The notes under the pieces: generated by a model
The model's input: the letters and a program-made list of their open reading frames with translations, nothing else
Database searches by the model: none
Told to the model about the DNA's origin: nothing
Shown: in pieces, positions 51,901-62,794 of the stretch
How the letters are laid out: each line of letters starts with the position of its first letter
How positions within the stretch are numbered: the first letter of the stretch is position 1
Made by a program: the position numbers and the translations under genes
DNA from: Immersiella caudata
Lineage: Eukaryota; Ascomycota; Sordariomycetes; Sordariales; Lasiosphaeriaceae
Reading direction: 5' to 3'
DNA: 64,000 nucleotides
NCBI GenBank assembly: GCA_030512335.1
Contig: JAULSU010000005.1
Span: forward strand, 4,173,501-4,237,500

Positions 51901-53820
51901 AACCTTTGCCACTTTGCGTTCAATGAAACGCGGTAGTCGAGGTAGTCACCGAGGCCCAGGGCAGCAGCCACCTTGGCGCACTCGGCCCAGCTGTTGAGCG
52001 GCATCACAGCAAGCCGATCGCCCGGCTGGAAAGTGATGCCAGTGTTCTGAAGGTCAAGTGTCACCATGGCGATAGATCGGTTGGGGTCTGCGTCCACGAA
52101 CGAACGGTTGAGAACACGGGATCGGTATCGACACTCTTCAAAGGTTCCGCGCATCTCGTTCGGCTCGACGGAAATCTCGCCACGGAACGGCAGCAGGCGT
52201 TCCTTCATCGCCTCAGAGAACTGCCTGTGCGTCTCCTCCCAGGGCTTACCATCCGGATCGCTGTTGCCAGACAAGCCGTTTGTCTCTGTGCGTCCTGTTT
52301 TGCTGGCGATCTCGAGGATACCGAACACCTTGTATCGATGCGTCCCCATAAATCCGCGCTCGCCTGTGTAGGCCTCAACAATGCCGTCGAGGACACCCAT
52401 AAGGCGGGGATCGCCCGACTTCTGGACGAACTCTGGGATGGAGTAGTGGTAGTCGATGGCGGCGATATATGCTCTCAGGTTTGAAGGGAGCCACGCTCGC
52501 AGATGAAGGCCCTCCTTGCCCAAGAACGAGTCGTATTTCCGGCGGCCGAGGAACGCGTCCATGACGAGGAAGGGGGGAAACTGCAGGCCTGAGGACGCAG
52601 GGCATCTTTTGCTCAGGGGCGCCGAGAACTTGCCCCATCGAACCCATTGGTGGCCAGGTACATAGTTCTCGCCGGAGTTGGGGTTGGTGTTGATGGAATG
52701 GAACGCATTAGGCATCCGCTCCAGGATTTCCTTCAAGCGGATCATCTCGCGGAGCAAGCCCTCGACGTTTCGGTTCATGACGTGCTCCTGGCAGCTTGCG
52801 ATGGCGTCAGGGCCGTGCTGGAAGGAGGCAGACGTGTCTGCACAGCCCTTCTGGAAAGCCATCTCAGTCCTCTCGCCAAATACTGGCCATCGCATCTCCA
52901 TGTTGTCGAACCTCCCCACGTAGGGATATGTCGAAGTGGGATCCTTGATCTTCATGTTGAACGAAGACTGGTCGAAGAAGGTGAGGTGAGGGATCGATCG
53001 GCCGAGCCGCCGTGAGACCTGCCAGTAAGGGAGCGCAATGCTTCGGGGAATGCCAATGAGCTCCTCGCCAAGGTCGTCGCCCATCTCGCAGTTTGGCTTG
53101 TACTTCTTGGGGTTGATCGTGACGCCCTCGTTGCCGTCGTTCTTGTCTTCGTACCTGTAAATAGAGCATAGCATGCCCAGCGCCACCACTGCCGCCCACA
53201 GCGCCTTGTCGGGGATCACATCTTCTGTTGCTTTCACGAGGGGTAATGCAACAACCGACTCCCGCACCCGGCCCCTGGCCACACAACCGGGCATTCGTTC
53301 GCACAAGTCGGACCATACTCTCCCTGGGGAGTTTGCGAGGGCGCCGGGCGATTCGTTGTAGTCGGGAGGGCAGAAACCATGTTCGACGCTGAGGTATCCG
53401 TCTTTCCATCCTGTTGCGGAGCCAATCTCCTCTGCTCTGATCATGACCTGCCGTGCTGGTGCGCCAAGAGCGACGGCAAGGAGGTCGTGGTCGGCGACGT
53501 TGAGTGTGTCGATGTTCTTCATCTTGCTGATCTCCTGGACAGACGGGATATTGGTGTAGAGGATGTCGTTGATGGACTTCCGCTCCCTCATCCGCAGCCA
53601 TTCCTCAGCATCAACTCCCCTGGGAATCTGCTCATGTCAGCTGCTACCCCTCAAGACACACGAAAGCACTCACATCAAATGCAGCGTGAATATCTCCCGG
53701 TTGGGTGTATCCTGCGAAGCCGCAGCCCCGAGGGCCCATCCGGCTGCTCGCCCGGCTCCTCCCAGCAACCGAACCTGCAGGACATTGTGCGCCGGCCTTG
53801 CCGGACACAGGGCAAGACAT
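48990..53820 (-). CDS. Multidomain oxidoreductase: indoleamine-dioxygenase-like + FAD/NAD(P)H reductase + cytochrome b5
   Basis: Two exons: 53820-53674 (49 codons, start MSCPVSGKAG) and 53627-48990 (1546 codons with stop), joined across a 46-nt GTGAGT...GCTGAC...CAG intron. Product 1594 aa. Residues about 80-500 resemble the heme-binding indoleamine 2,3-dioxygenase fold (ALPYWQVSRRLGRSIPHLTFFDQ, then LRAYIAAIDYHYSIPEFV and GTHRYKVFGILEIASKTGRT with candidate heme-ligand His479). Residues about 530-960 are a ferredoxin-NADP reductase/CPR-type module: FQPGDRLAVMP, VPRTYSIS (FAD), YFAGGSGIAPFRSF and YLYVCGSVAVFDSV (NAD(P)H). Residues about 995-1067 are cytochrome b5 with the heme motif HPGG (His1025) and partner His1049. 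A helical domain of unknown type and a Ser/Pro-rich tail follow. A self-contained electron chain is inferred; the substrate is unknown. Confidence 0.85.
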
Positions 53821-55747
53821 GACAGACATGATGAAGGGTATCAGAAGACACAGATACAAGAATTAAAGAGATGGTGTCAACACCACAAGCAAATAAGCCA
53901 CCAGGGCCAACAACGAAGCGAATTAGCCGGCGGCAGTGAGTTGCGTGGAGAGTGGCAGCCCTCGGGACGAACTGCACGGGAGAAGCATGGAGGATATATC
54001 AGTCGCCCCGGCCAAGACACCGGCAGATGTCCGTGACAACACCAAGACGGCGGTTGATGTGGATTGGCGAGGCAGCGGAGATCACAAGGCGTCTAGAAGG
54101 ACTGGGGTCGCCAGTCTGTATCTCCTAAAATTAGCTAAGGAGGGTATCAAGCATGGGCTGCACCCGCCCCGGACGGGCAGCCGTCTCTTGGCGGGAGGCA
54201 GGCCATCTCATGGCGGGCATAACGCTAAAGGTTTAGCTTTAAGCTTGCTTCGTCTGCGCGGCCGCAGGGAGGCGTGGCAGCGGCGTGATGGAGGCGTCCT
54301 GGTGCTTGTTCGGTGTGGTTTCTGAAACTGCCATCATGCCAGCGAATGGCGCGAGGGAGCAAGACCAGACGCTCGCGGTAGGACGAGTCTTCAGGGCCCA
54401 GGGAGCGGGCGTTTCATCTGGTGGTCTCGAGGCGGGGAAAACAAAAAAAATCGGACATTTTTCGACGAGTTGTCTTTTGTCTGGGAAAATAAAGGCCAGG
54501 CAAGGTTCTGCAAGCCAAGCTCAAGCCTGTGCACGCCGTCGATCTTAGGTAAAAAGGAGGTTTGCGCCCAATGGCCGACGATGCTGAGGTCGTGTTCGAT
54601 GCCCGTCTGCACGCTGGCAGGAGCCGCAAGGATCGTCTCCTGACGCTAACGCTGCCAAGTGCCGCAGAAAGAGCCCCACTTGCCCCACTGCCGGATGTCC
54701 TCCCGTCTGGGAAAATGCGCCGAAGGCTCTCCAAAACACTCCAAAACAGCACCGTTTGCTGGCGCGAGCGCAAACAAACCAGATGAATGGGCCGACGACA
54801 AACGCGCGCTCCCGACCCAGAAGCGTTGCCGTCACAGCCCTCGCAAAAGCCGTCAATGGGCCGAATGCCGTGTCAACCAGAGACATTTCCCTTCAGCGGC
54901 AGTTGGAACTCTTTGCAATACACGGTGGCGGCGGGAGGCTGCGACGTGACGTCTGCTGTCTGAGCTTGCTGGGACCAGCTGATTGGCAATGCTGCGATTC
55001 TGCGGCGCCAGCACCAACCTCGCTGGAACCTGGTTTCGACAATTGTCCACATTTGAGCCGCCCCCAGAATCCCAAACCGCCGCCAAGCGCGCCAAGGAGT
55101 GTCAAGATGCCTGCAGACAGCCTGCTCATCGGCCGATTTACCAGCTTGGGACCACGACGCATGGCGTCGGGAGAAAGGGACAAACCCCACATTCCGATGT
55201 CGACGAAAGAGATACTCGTTGTGTTTCTGGGCCGACGCGCGCGGCCTGCGATGCGCCAGGACGGCGGCTCAAAGATCAACGCCAGACGTCGAAGGGCGGT
55301 ACCCATCTTGAAGTTTTTTGGAGCGCATGCTTTACTGGTGGATTGCGGTAGGACTCTCGGCTCGCGTTCCGGGGAAATTCCATGTCATCTAATACCCCTT
55401 TCTACATTACTTTGTGATTTGTTTTGTTAGAGATTCGGTGCGAAGTCAGTCCGATTTGACATTCCGCCAGAACGCACCAAAACGGTGGCTGACACTCGGG
55501 GTGCCGAAGCGCTGGGATCCTGAACGCTGCCTGGAAGGTCGATGAAACTCAACAATGGTGGTGTCATTCCAGCATTCGATTTGCTGACCCCTTCAGCCTT
55601 TTGCTCGAATCGGCCCTGGGACTCTAGTTTAGCTTCGACGGGTCGTCATCGAGGGAATCTAGAGTTGGCGGTGATGAAGTGCTGGCCGTTACCAGCGCAC
55701 CACGAACAGGAGGCCCGTTACCCAACATGTGCATCAACAATGTCTTA
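53821..55747. other. Long intergenic region
   Basis: Likely promoter of the minus-strand oxidoreductase. Plus-strand ORFs (for example 54756-55430, 224 codons) are compositionally odd, overlapped on the other strand, and not supported as genes. Confidence 0.5.
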
Positions 55748-55843
55748 GGGCGTGTGGCTCAGTTGGTAGAGCGTTCGCTTAGCATACTTGGGTCTTCTCC
55801 TACTGTATGCGAAAGGTCCTGGGTTCGATTCCCAGCTCGTCCA
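55748..55843 (+). tRNA. tRNA-Ala (anticodon AGC) with intron
   Basis: D-arm TGGCTCAGTTGGTAGAGCG, anticodon stem TTCGC/GCGAA with loop TT-AGC-A-(intron)-T, and T-arm CTGGG-TTCGATT-CCCAG are intact. A 23-nt intron (about 55785-55807) follows the base 3' to the anticodon. The acceptor is GGGCGTG with CTCGTCC and an A discriminator, with one mismatch. A pyrimidine-rich TCTTTCTTTTT stretch just downstream fits a Pol III terminator. Confidence 0.9.
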
Positions 55844-56420
55844 ATCTTTCTTTTTCATGCTTCTCTCATTTTGCTCGCCTGTCATCTGATAATTATCCCA
55901 GCACCGAACCTTTTTCCTCACCAATACCTTGGAGAGTCTCTGGGCTTCATTGGGCCTTCACTCAATGTCAAGAGCATCACGTGCCCTCGTGTTTTGATCA
56001 TGGTCGCGTTCAGCCGTAACCCGCCGAGCTCGCAAGCCAACCCATCACTTGGCGGATGAAGTCGAAAGCAAGCGAAACTCAGTTCTCTACCACGTGTGGT
56101 GGGACTAAAGGTCTTGGCCGAAGACGCATTGACCACTGGGCATGACATGAGCAGCATGGCCTTTCCACAGTTCCCTCACTGCATCTCCTTTTCCTTTCAG
56201 ATAACTTTCAGAGATTCGGTTGCACACAAAGCCATTGCTGAGGTCGTTAGGTGGTCTCGGCGGCAGTTGAATCAGGTACCCCACCAGTTCGCCGAATTCG
56301 GATTAGCGCCGCCACCGTTTTTTTCCCCTCCACCGCGTCGCATCGCTACGCGTTTCGAGAAATTCTCCAGCTCTCGACCTCACCACATAGACCCCGTTAC
56401 CAGCCACCAACTACGCAAAG
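55844..56420. promoter_or_regulatory. Upstream region of CTP synthase
   Basis: 577 bp between the tRNA and the CTP synthase ATG, with pyrimidine-rich stretches near 56320-56400 typical of fungal core promoters. No other gene seen. Confidence 0.45.
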
Positions 56421-58453
56421 ATGAAGTACGTCTTGGTATCGGGAGGTTAGTAGCACACCCATCGAAAGCATTGACAAGAGGCCGTGATCCAATGCGGCGA
56501 ACCGCTGCCGAGACAATGAGGGGCATCGCTGACCAGCGCTAGGCGTTATCTCTGGTGTTGGAAAAGGCATCATTGCCTCCAGCACCGGTCTTCTGCTCAA
56601 GACGACAGGTCTTACTGTGACGAGCATCAAGATGTAGACTGGAACCTGGGGGGGGGGGGCGCCGGTCTAGCAGCAGATAGCTAACGCAATCAGTGACCCA
56701 TATCTCAATATCGATGCCGGAACTATGGCACCCACTGAGTGAGTACATCCTCCCCTGTGAACCTAGCAGCTCGCTGAATATCCAGGCACGGCGAGGTGTA
56801 CGTCACGGATGACGGCGGAGAGGTGATTAGTTCTCTCGCTAAACTTGCCGTGCTGAGCTGACCTTGCCTTTGAAAGATGGACCTGGACCTCGGCAATTAC
56901 GAGCGCTATCTCTTGACTTCTTTGACCCGGGAGCACAACATCACAACTGGAAAGATCTACCAGTCAGTAATCGAGAGGGAGAGGCGAGGAGACTACCTCG
57001 GCAAGACGGTCCAGGTGTAGGTGCTTTAGATTCAGCTCGCAGACCATGCGCTAATTCAACCAGAGTGCCACACATCACCAACGCCATCCAGGACTGGATT
57101 GAGCGGGTCGCAAAGATCCCTGTAGACGAGTCCGGGCGGGAACCTGACGTCTGCGTCATCGAGCTGGGCGGTACCGTGGGGGATATCGAGAGCGGACCCT
57201 TCATCCACGCCGTCAGCCAGCTTCAACGACGGGTTGGCAAGGACAACTTCGCTCACATCTTCGTCTCGTACATCCCGATTGTAGGAGAGCAAAAGACGAA
57301 GCCAACGCAGAGAGCTGTCGGCGACTCGCGCAGTGCCGGCCTCGACCCAGACTTGATCGCCTGCCGTTGCGAGCAGCCCCTGGAGGACAGCACCATCCAG
57401 AAGATCGCCAACATGTGTCAGGTCGAGAAGCAAAAAGTCATCGCCGTTCACAACGTTTCAACGACCTACCACGTACCCCTTCTTCTTTCAAAGCAGAAGA
57501 TCGTCGAAACTCTGAGCGGTCTCCTTCACCTGCCCTCGATCGTCAGGCCCGCCGAGCTGATCGAGCGCGGCTCGGACATGTGGAAGAACTGGACGAACCT
57601 TACGAAGGGCCAGGACCGCGCTCAGGATACGGTGACGATCGCCCTCGTTGGAAAATACACATCGCTTCCCGACGCTTACACTAGCGTGACGAAGGCCCTC
57701 GAGCATTCGGCCATGTTTTGCCGCAAGAAGCTCGAGCTGGTGTGGGTAGATTCCTCACACCTCGAGGATGAGACCAAGAGCAACTCGCCGGCCGAGTTCC
57801 ACAAGGCATGGCACGCAGTTTGCACCGCAAACGCCATCCTGGTCCCTGGTGGTTTCGGCGTTCGCGGCACGGCTGGCATGATGAAGGCCATCAACTGGGC
57901 GCGCACCAACAAGATTCCCTACCTCGGAATCTGCCTTGGTATGCAGCTGGCTGTCATTGAGTATGCGTCCAACGTGGCCAAGGTCGAGGATGCCGGCAGC
58001 GAGGAGTTGCACCCTGATGCCAAGAGCCATGTCATCATTTACATGCCTGAGGTGGACAAGACGAAGATGGGCGGAACGATGCGATTGGGCAAGCACCCCT
58101 GCATTTTCCAAAAAGACACCGAGTGGTCGAAGTTGAGGGCTCTGTACGGCGACGCACCGCAAATCGAAGAGCGTCACAGGCACCGCTACGAAGTCAACCC
58201 AACGATGATCGAGCAGCTTGAGAGCGCAGGACTCAAGTTCGTTGGCAAGGATACCAAGGAGGAGCGGATGGAGATCATCGAGCTCCGTGATCACCCCTGG
58301 TTCGTTGGTGTGCAGGCACATCCCGAGTTCCTCAGCCGTGTCCTGACGCCGAGCAAATTCTTCCTTGGATTCTTTGCGGCGGCCGCGGGATGTCTTCAAG
58401 AAGTTACCGAGGCCGTCAACAACGGCGTTGCAGGCCTTCGGATAGTTGATTAG
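56421..58453 (+). CDS. URA7: CTP synthase (glutamine-hydrolysing)
   Basis: Makes CTP from UTP, ATP and glutamine. Six exons: 56421-56445, 56543-56633, 56694-56738, 56786-56822, 56877-57016 and 57064-58453. All phases fit and give 575 aa. The synthase domain starts MKYVLVSGGVISGVGKG (P-loop), then SIKIDPYLNIDAGTMAP, DLDLGNYERYL, REHNITTGKIYQ, GKTVQVVPHITNAIQ and ELGGTVGDIES. The glutaminase domain has LVPGGFGVRG, the nucleophile Cys in YLGICLGMQLAV, and the His/Glu pair in VQAHPEFLSR. At the exon 4/5 junction the usual Val before DLDLGNY is Met. Intron 2 contains an 11-base G run. The enzyme is cytosolic and may form filaments, as known for the family. Confidence 0.95.
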
Positions 58454-59224
58454 GCGTTTGGAGCACAGAGATAGACGCGGGTGGCTAGACGGAGCGGTGT
58501 TTTGGGCTCCCTCATAGACGTTCCTTGCCTACTTTAGCGAGTAGATACCTCGGGAATGCATGATTTACGTTGCAAAACGTTTTGATTATCAAAGTAGGCG
58601 TCCATCCTTTTGTGACAGGATACCATGTAATAACGGGTGTCACCTATATCGTACTAGGCGCTGACTGCATTCTTGCTCCCTCAACCTAAACGTCCAGTTT
58701 GAATCTCGTGGCGAGCGAGTTCGCGTATCAAACGAAAATCACGTCAAAACATGAGTGGCATGATGCCTGACTTAACACAACTTACTCAGCACGGCAGCTG
58801 CATGTTTGATTTTACGACACCCAGCACGGATCACCAAAAACCCCGCTGACGAAGCCCGCGCCAAAGTCGGCAGCATCGCAAGCATGAGCCGCGGAGATGG
58901 GCCGAGAATGACTAGACCCGGCTCGCCACACACTCTCCCGAGCTGTGACGAACTGTTGTGGGTCTCGGTCCACTCCGACGGCTGGCTTTTGTCCCACTCC
59001 GACTCCGGTCGCAACCCGACTGCAAATCGACCGCAACCCGACTGCAGCGGCAGTTACTACCCCGCCAACAAAATTGCATCACCTCGTCCCGCGCCAAATA
59101 TAAAAGCGCGCCCCTCCGCAACACCAACACGGCATTGCCAGGCAAAACTCCACCGTCAAGTCAATTCGTCTGTCGAGTCAATTCGTCTGTCGCAACCTCG
59201 AAGCCCTTTCTTCAAACCTTCAAG
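58454..59224. other. Intergenic region
   Basis: 3' flank of CTP synthase and promoter of the dehydrogenase. A short direct repeat (GTCAATTCGTCTGTCG-like, twice) lies at 59158-59192 in the 5' leader. Confidence 0.5.
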
Positions 59225-60181
59225 ATGAAGCTCCTCTACCCCACCTCCCTCAAGGTCGACACCTCCCTCATCGAGGGCTTCCCCACCATCACCCTCCACC
59301 CCTACGACCCGCGCGCCGACACCATCCCCGCCGAGCATCTCGACGCCTCCATCCTCGTCACCTGGTGCAACTCCATGCCTAACCTCCAGCACGCCAAGGC
59401 CTCCATGCCCAACCTCCGCTGGATCCAATCCCTCGCCGCCGGTCCCAACGACGTCCTCGCCGCCGGCTTCGACATCCACAAAGTAACCGTCACCACCGGC
59501 TCCGGCCTCCACGACCGCACCGTTGCCGAGCACGCCCTCGCCCTCCTTCTCAACGCCGCCCGCCGCTTCTACGAGATGCGCGACTACCAAGTCCAATCCC
59601 GCTGGCCGTTTCACCTTGGCGGTCCCCAACCGGATCGCCCCAAGGATAAATTCACCACCCTGCGGGATGCGAACGTGTTGATCTGGGGGTTTGGAAACAT
59701 TGCGAAGACGCTCGCGCCGCATCTTACCGCGCTGGGGGCTACCGTGCGGGGAGTAGCGCGTCACCCGGGAGTTAGATCGGGGTGTGAGATTTTCACAGAG
59801 GAGAATTTGGAGGAGTTGTTGCCCACGACGGATGCGCTGGTGATGATTTTGCCGGGGTCGGAGACGACGAGGCATGTGTTGAATAAGGAGAGATTGGCGC
59901 TGCTGCAGAAGCATGCGTGGGTGGTGAATGTGGGACGGGGAACGTCGATTGATGAGGATGCGTTGGTAGAGGCGTTGGAGGGGGGGGAGATTGGCGGTGC
60001 GGCGTTGGATGTGTTTGAGGTTGAGCCGTTGCCGGAGGGGAGTAAGCTATGGAAGGCGCCGAACTGTGTGGTTTCTCCGCACGCGGCGGGAGGGAGACCG
60101 CAGGACTGTGAGATCTTGATTGTGGAGAACTTGAGGAGGTTTTTGGCTGGGCAGGAGTTGAGGAATGTTGTAAACTACTAG
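59225..60181 (+). CDS. D-isomer-specific 2-hydroxyacid dehydrogenase
   Basis: 318 aa from the ATG at 59225, which starts the Rossmann-type N-terminus (MKLLYPTSLKVDTSL). The frame is open further upstream, but that segment is Ser/Arg-rich 5' leader. Substrate-domain segments include IQSLAAGPNDVL and TVAEHALALLLNAAR. The NAD(P)-binding motif is VLIWGFGNIAKTLAPHL (GxGxxA type). Catalytic Arg lies in VVNVGRGTSIDEDAL, Glu in LDVFEVEPLP and His in VVSPHAAGG. The family reduces 2-keto acids to D-2-hydroxyacids; the exact substrate (glyoxylate, hydroxypyruvate or other) is not assignable. No organelle signal is evident. The coding strand is C-rich to about 59640 and G-rich after. Confidence 0.92.
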   Translation: MKLLYPTSLKVDTSLIEGFPTITLHPYDPRADTIPAEHLDASILVTWCNSMPNLQHAKASMPNLRWIQSLAAGPNDVLAAGFDIHKVTVTTGSGLHDRTVAEHALALLLNAARRFYEMRDYQVQSRWPFHLGGPQPDRPKDKFTTLRDANVLIWGFGNIAKTLAPHLTALGATVRGVARHPGVRSGCEIFTEENLEELLPTTDALVMILPGSETTRHVLNKERLALLQKHAWVVNVGRGTSIDEDALVEALEGGEIGGAALDVFEVEPLPEGSKLWKAPNCVVSPHAAGGRPQDCEILIVENLRRFLAGQELRNVVNY

Positions 60182-60881
60182 GGGAGCGGTACGCGGTAGT
60201 GTTTGAGGTTGTTCGGGGAGTTCGAGGGTGTTGTCTAGAGGGAAGCGTTAGCCCATACATTCTGTTTGATGGGAAATGGAGCCTTTCAGAGCATGTGAGT
60301 TCAGTCATTTGAATCTGGGGTTGGGATACCCCAGGCTGATATCCGCGGAGAGGAACTGAGCCTCTGCGTCGTCAGCAGCGTCGCGTCTGAGCCGCCCGTG
60401 CAAACCTTACGATCCACCTTAACTTATACGCATTGAATCTATATACGTAAACAGAACTAGGTAATACGGATGGCGACTCTGAGCAAGGGACTTCCCGGGC
60501 TCCTGGCTTTTGGCGGTTCCCAGGGTGGGCTCGATCCATTACGCGTACAGAATCCGCGGGAGAAGCTGCCCTGCGCCCCCTTCCTTCATGCTTATCGTCC
60601 TAGTTCAGGGGAAACCAGCCAATCACATCTCACGCTTTGATACGCGTAAAGCTGTCCGCGGAAGAGATGTCATTAAGATACCAACAAGGCACACATGTGT
60701 CTACGGTGCATCAGCCCCTGGGAGGAAGCTGAAATCTGTTTGTTGTATATATGGAGGTGTGACTGGCTGCTGGTGATGTGTTGTGGCGTCACGTCCCTTG
60801 TCGAACCATTGTTTCTTCTAGACATCTAATCATCCCTTTGGCTATCTTTTTGCTGTTTGTTGACGATTTACCAATTTGACA
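60182..60881. other. Intergenic region
   Basis: No supported gene; a short ORF at 60510-60776 has no recognisable features. Confidence 0.5.
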
Positions 60882-61916
60882 ATGTCGGACGATTCAGGGA
60901 TGCAACAGTTCAAGTTCTATCACTATGAACCCAATGTCGGAGCTAATGCGTTGTTCGTGGTTCTCTTCGCCATCACGAGCATCGGCCACTCGTACTTCTT
61001 AGCCAGGAAACGAACCTGGTACTTCATCCCTTTCGTGATCGGATGTCTGTGTAAGTCAGGTTCTATCGTTCTCAGGAGGTCGAGGCTGCTCTGACGATGG
61101 ATGGATAGTCGAGACAATAGGGTATATCGGGCGAATCCTGTCTGCCAACGAAGCGCCGAGCTACACGCTGTCCCCCTACATCATGCAGACGCTGCTGATT
61201 CTTCTCGCGCCCGCACTCTTCGCGGCGTCGATCTACATGGTCTTGGGGCGGCTTATCCGGATGCTGCAAGCTGAAGAGTACTCGTTGGTGCGGATCAACT
61301 GGCTCACCAAGGTCTTTGTGCTGGGTGATGTCCTGTCCTTCCTGGCCCAATCAGCCGGTACGTCCTGTTGAGGCTCTATGCTCCTCAACACAAGCTGAAT
61401 CTTCTAGGCGGCGGGCTCCTCGCCAAAGCAGAATCAAAGGCCGATCAAGACATAGGGAACAGCGTCGTGCTCGCTGGGCTCGGCATCCAGGTCGTCTTCT
61501 TCGGCCTCTTCATCATCACTACTATTGTGTTTCACGTACGAATCGCGAAGCGGCCGACTGCGCACTCGTACTCAGTCGCCGTCCCTTGGCGCATGCTCAT
61601 CCTGGTGTTGTACTTCTCGAGCACTCTGATCATGATTCGGTCCATCTTCCGCATGGCCGAGTTTGGGATGGGCCAGGGTTCGATATTCCCCAAATACGAG
61701 GGCTATTTGTTTGGCTTGGACGCGGCTCTGATGTTCTTGACGTGCGCTTCATTTCTGTGGTATCATCCGGGCCGCGTCCTCATCGGGTACAAGAGCATTA
61801 GGGGTCGATCAGATGTGGAAAGTTCCGCTGGGTATCCGATGATGCCTCCTAGAACGAGCTTTAAGACGGAACCGGCGACAGATGACAGTAGCAACTTTCA
61901 GGAGCGACAGTATTAA
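60882..61916 (+). CDS. RTA1-like seven-transmembrane protein
   Basis: Three exons, 60882-61050, 61109-61357 and 61408-61916, giving 308 aa. Introns are GTAAGT and GTACGT types, in phase. The N-terminus FYHYEPNVGANALFVVLFAI is typical of the RTA1 (lipid-translocating exporter) family. FETIGYIGRI, the SPYIMQTLLILLAPALFAASIYM stretch and FRMAEFGMGQGS near the C-terminus are further hallmarks. Seven hydrophobic segments are readable. Yeast relatives (RTA1, RSB1) confer resistance to 7-aminocholesterol or move sphingoid bases across the plasma membrane; the substrate here is unknown. The acidic, Ser-rich C-terminal tail is cytosolic or extracellular. Confidence 0.92.
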
Positions 61917-62794
61917 GAGAAAGGGCACCGACGGACTATAAGACTTGGTATGGAGGAGTTCGGTAGACTGCTAGTTCTGATAGATAGACGGACGTTGCGC
62001 TAGGCATGACAATGGCTTAGATTACTCACTAAGACGCTAGAACGGTTTTCTAGATAGGTTTTCTCATCAACGCCACCAAGATCGCTGCAGTGGATATGTC
62101 ATTTCTCGTTGCGGTATGAGCTAGTTGGGCCGACCCAGCTTCAGAGTCTTTAAGCATCTTGACGGCAGCCTGGAAGCCCCTGACAACCCTGACCGTGTCA
62201 TTCTCGCAGAATCTGCCGAATGCATGTCCCTGAACATGCATGCTGTTGACAGGACGACGGCATGTCTGGGAACATGGGTGATAAAAGGAGGGGTCGCAGT
62301 GCGGGGCAACCCTGCGAAATTCTTTTCGTGCCTGGGCAACCGTTCACCCCACGTTTTGATGGGAAGAATGGCGGGAGAGCGCCCAACGGTGCCGCCAACG
62401 GTCGCAGGCGTGGTGCCAACAAAGGAAAAGAAACAGAAAATAAAGAGCCTCAGGGAGGAGGTCTCATTGTGATACGTCTGAAATGACCGAATCATAGCTT
62501 ACATTGGGAAAAATCTTTATCACGTCGCATCTCGGCGGGAGAGGAGGGGTCGTTGACCCATCTGCCCCGCAAACTGTGGAACGCGATAAGGCGATAACGA
62601 TGGAAATTTAAAAATCTTTCTTGCGTCCAGGGTCCTGCAGACTTTTTTGCTGCAACAACAAAACCACAGCGCCCTGCCTTGGAGCAGGTGCTCTCTTCCC
62701 TTCTTCTCATTCCCTCTTCGCCTTCATCCCGCTCTTTTGCTTCCTTCTTGTGATACCCATATACCTGTTTTCTTCAGCTTTTCCACCGCCCATC
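61917..62794. other. Intergenic region
   Basis: 3' flank of the RTA1-like gene and promoter plus 5' leader of the importin gene, with a pyrimidine-rich leader at 62690-62790. No other gene supported. Confidence 0.5.

Noticed and set aside
54756..55430. 224-codon plus-strand ORF as a gene
   Set aside because: Composition is uneven, opposite-strand ORFs of similar length overlap it, and no domain or promoter context supports it.
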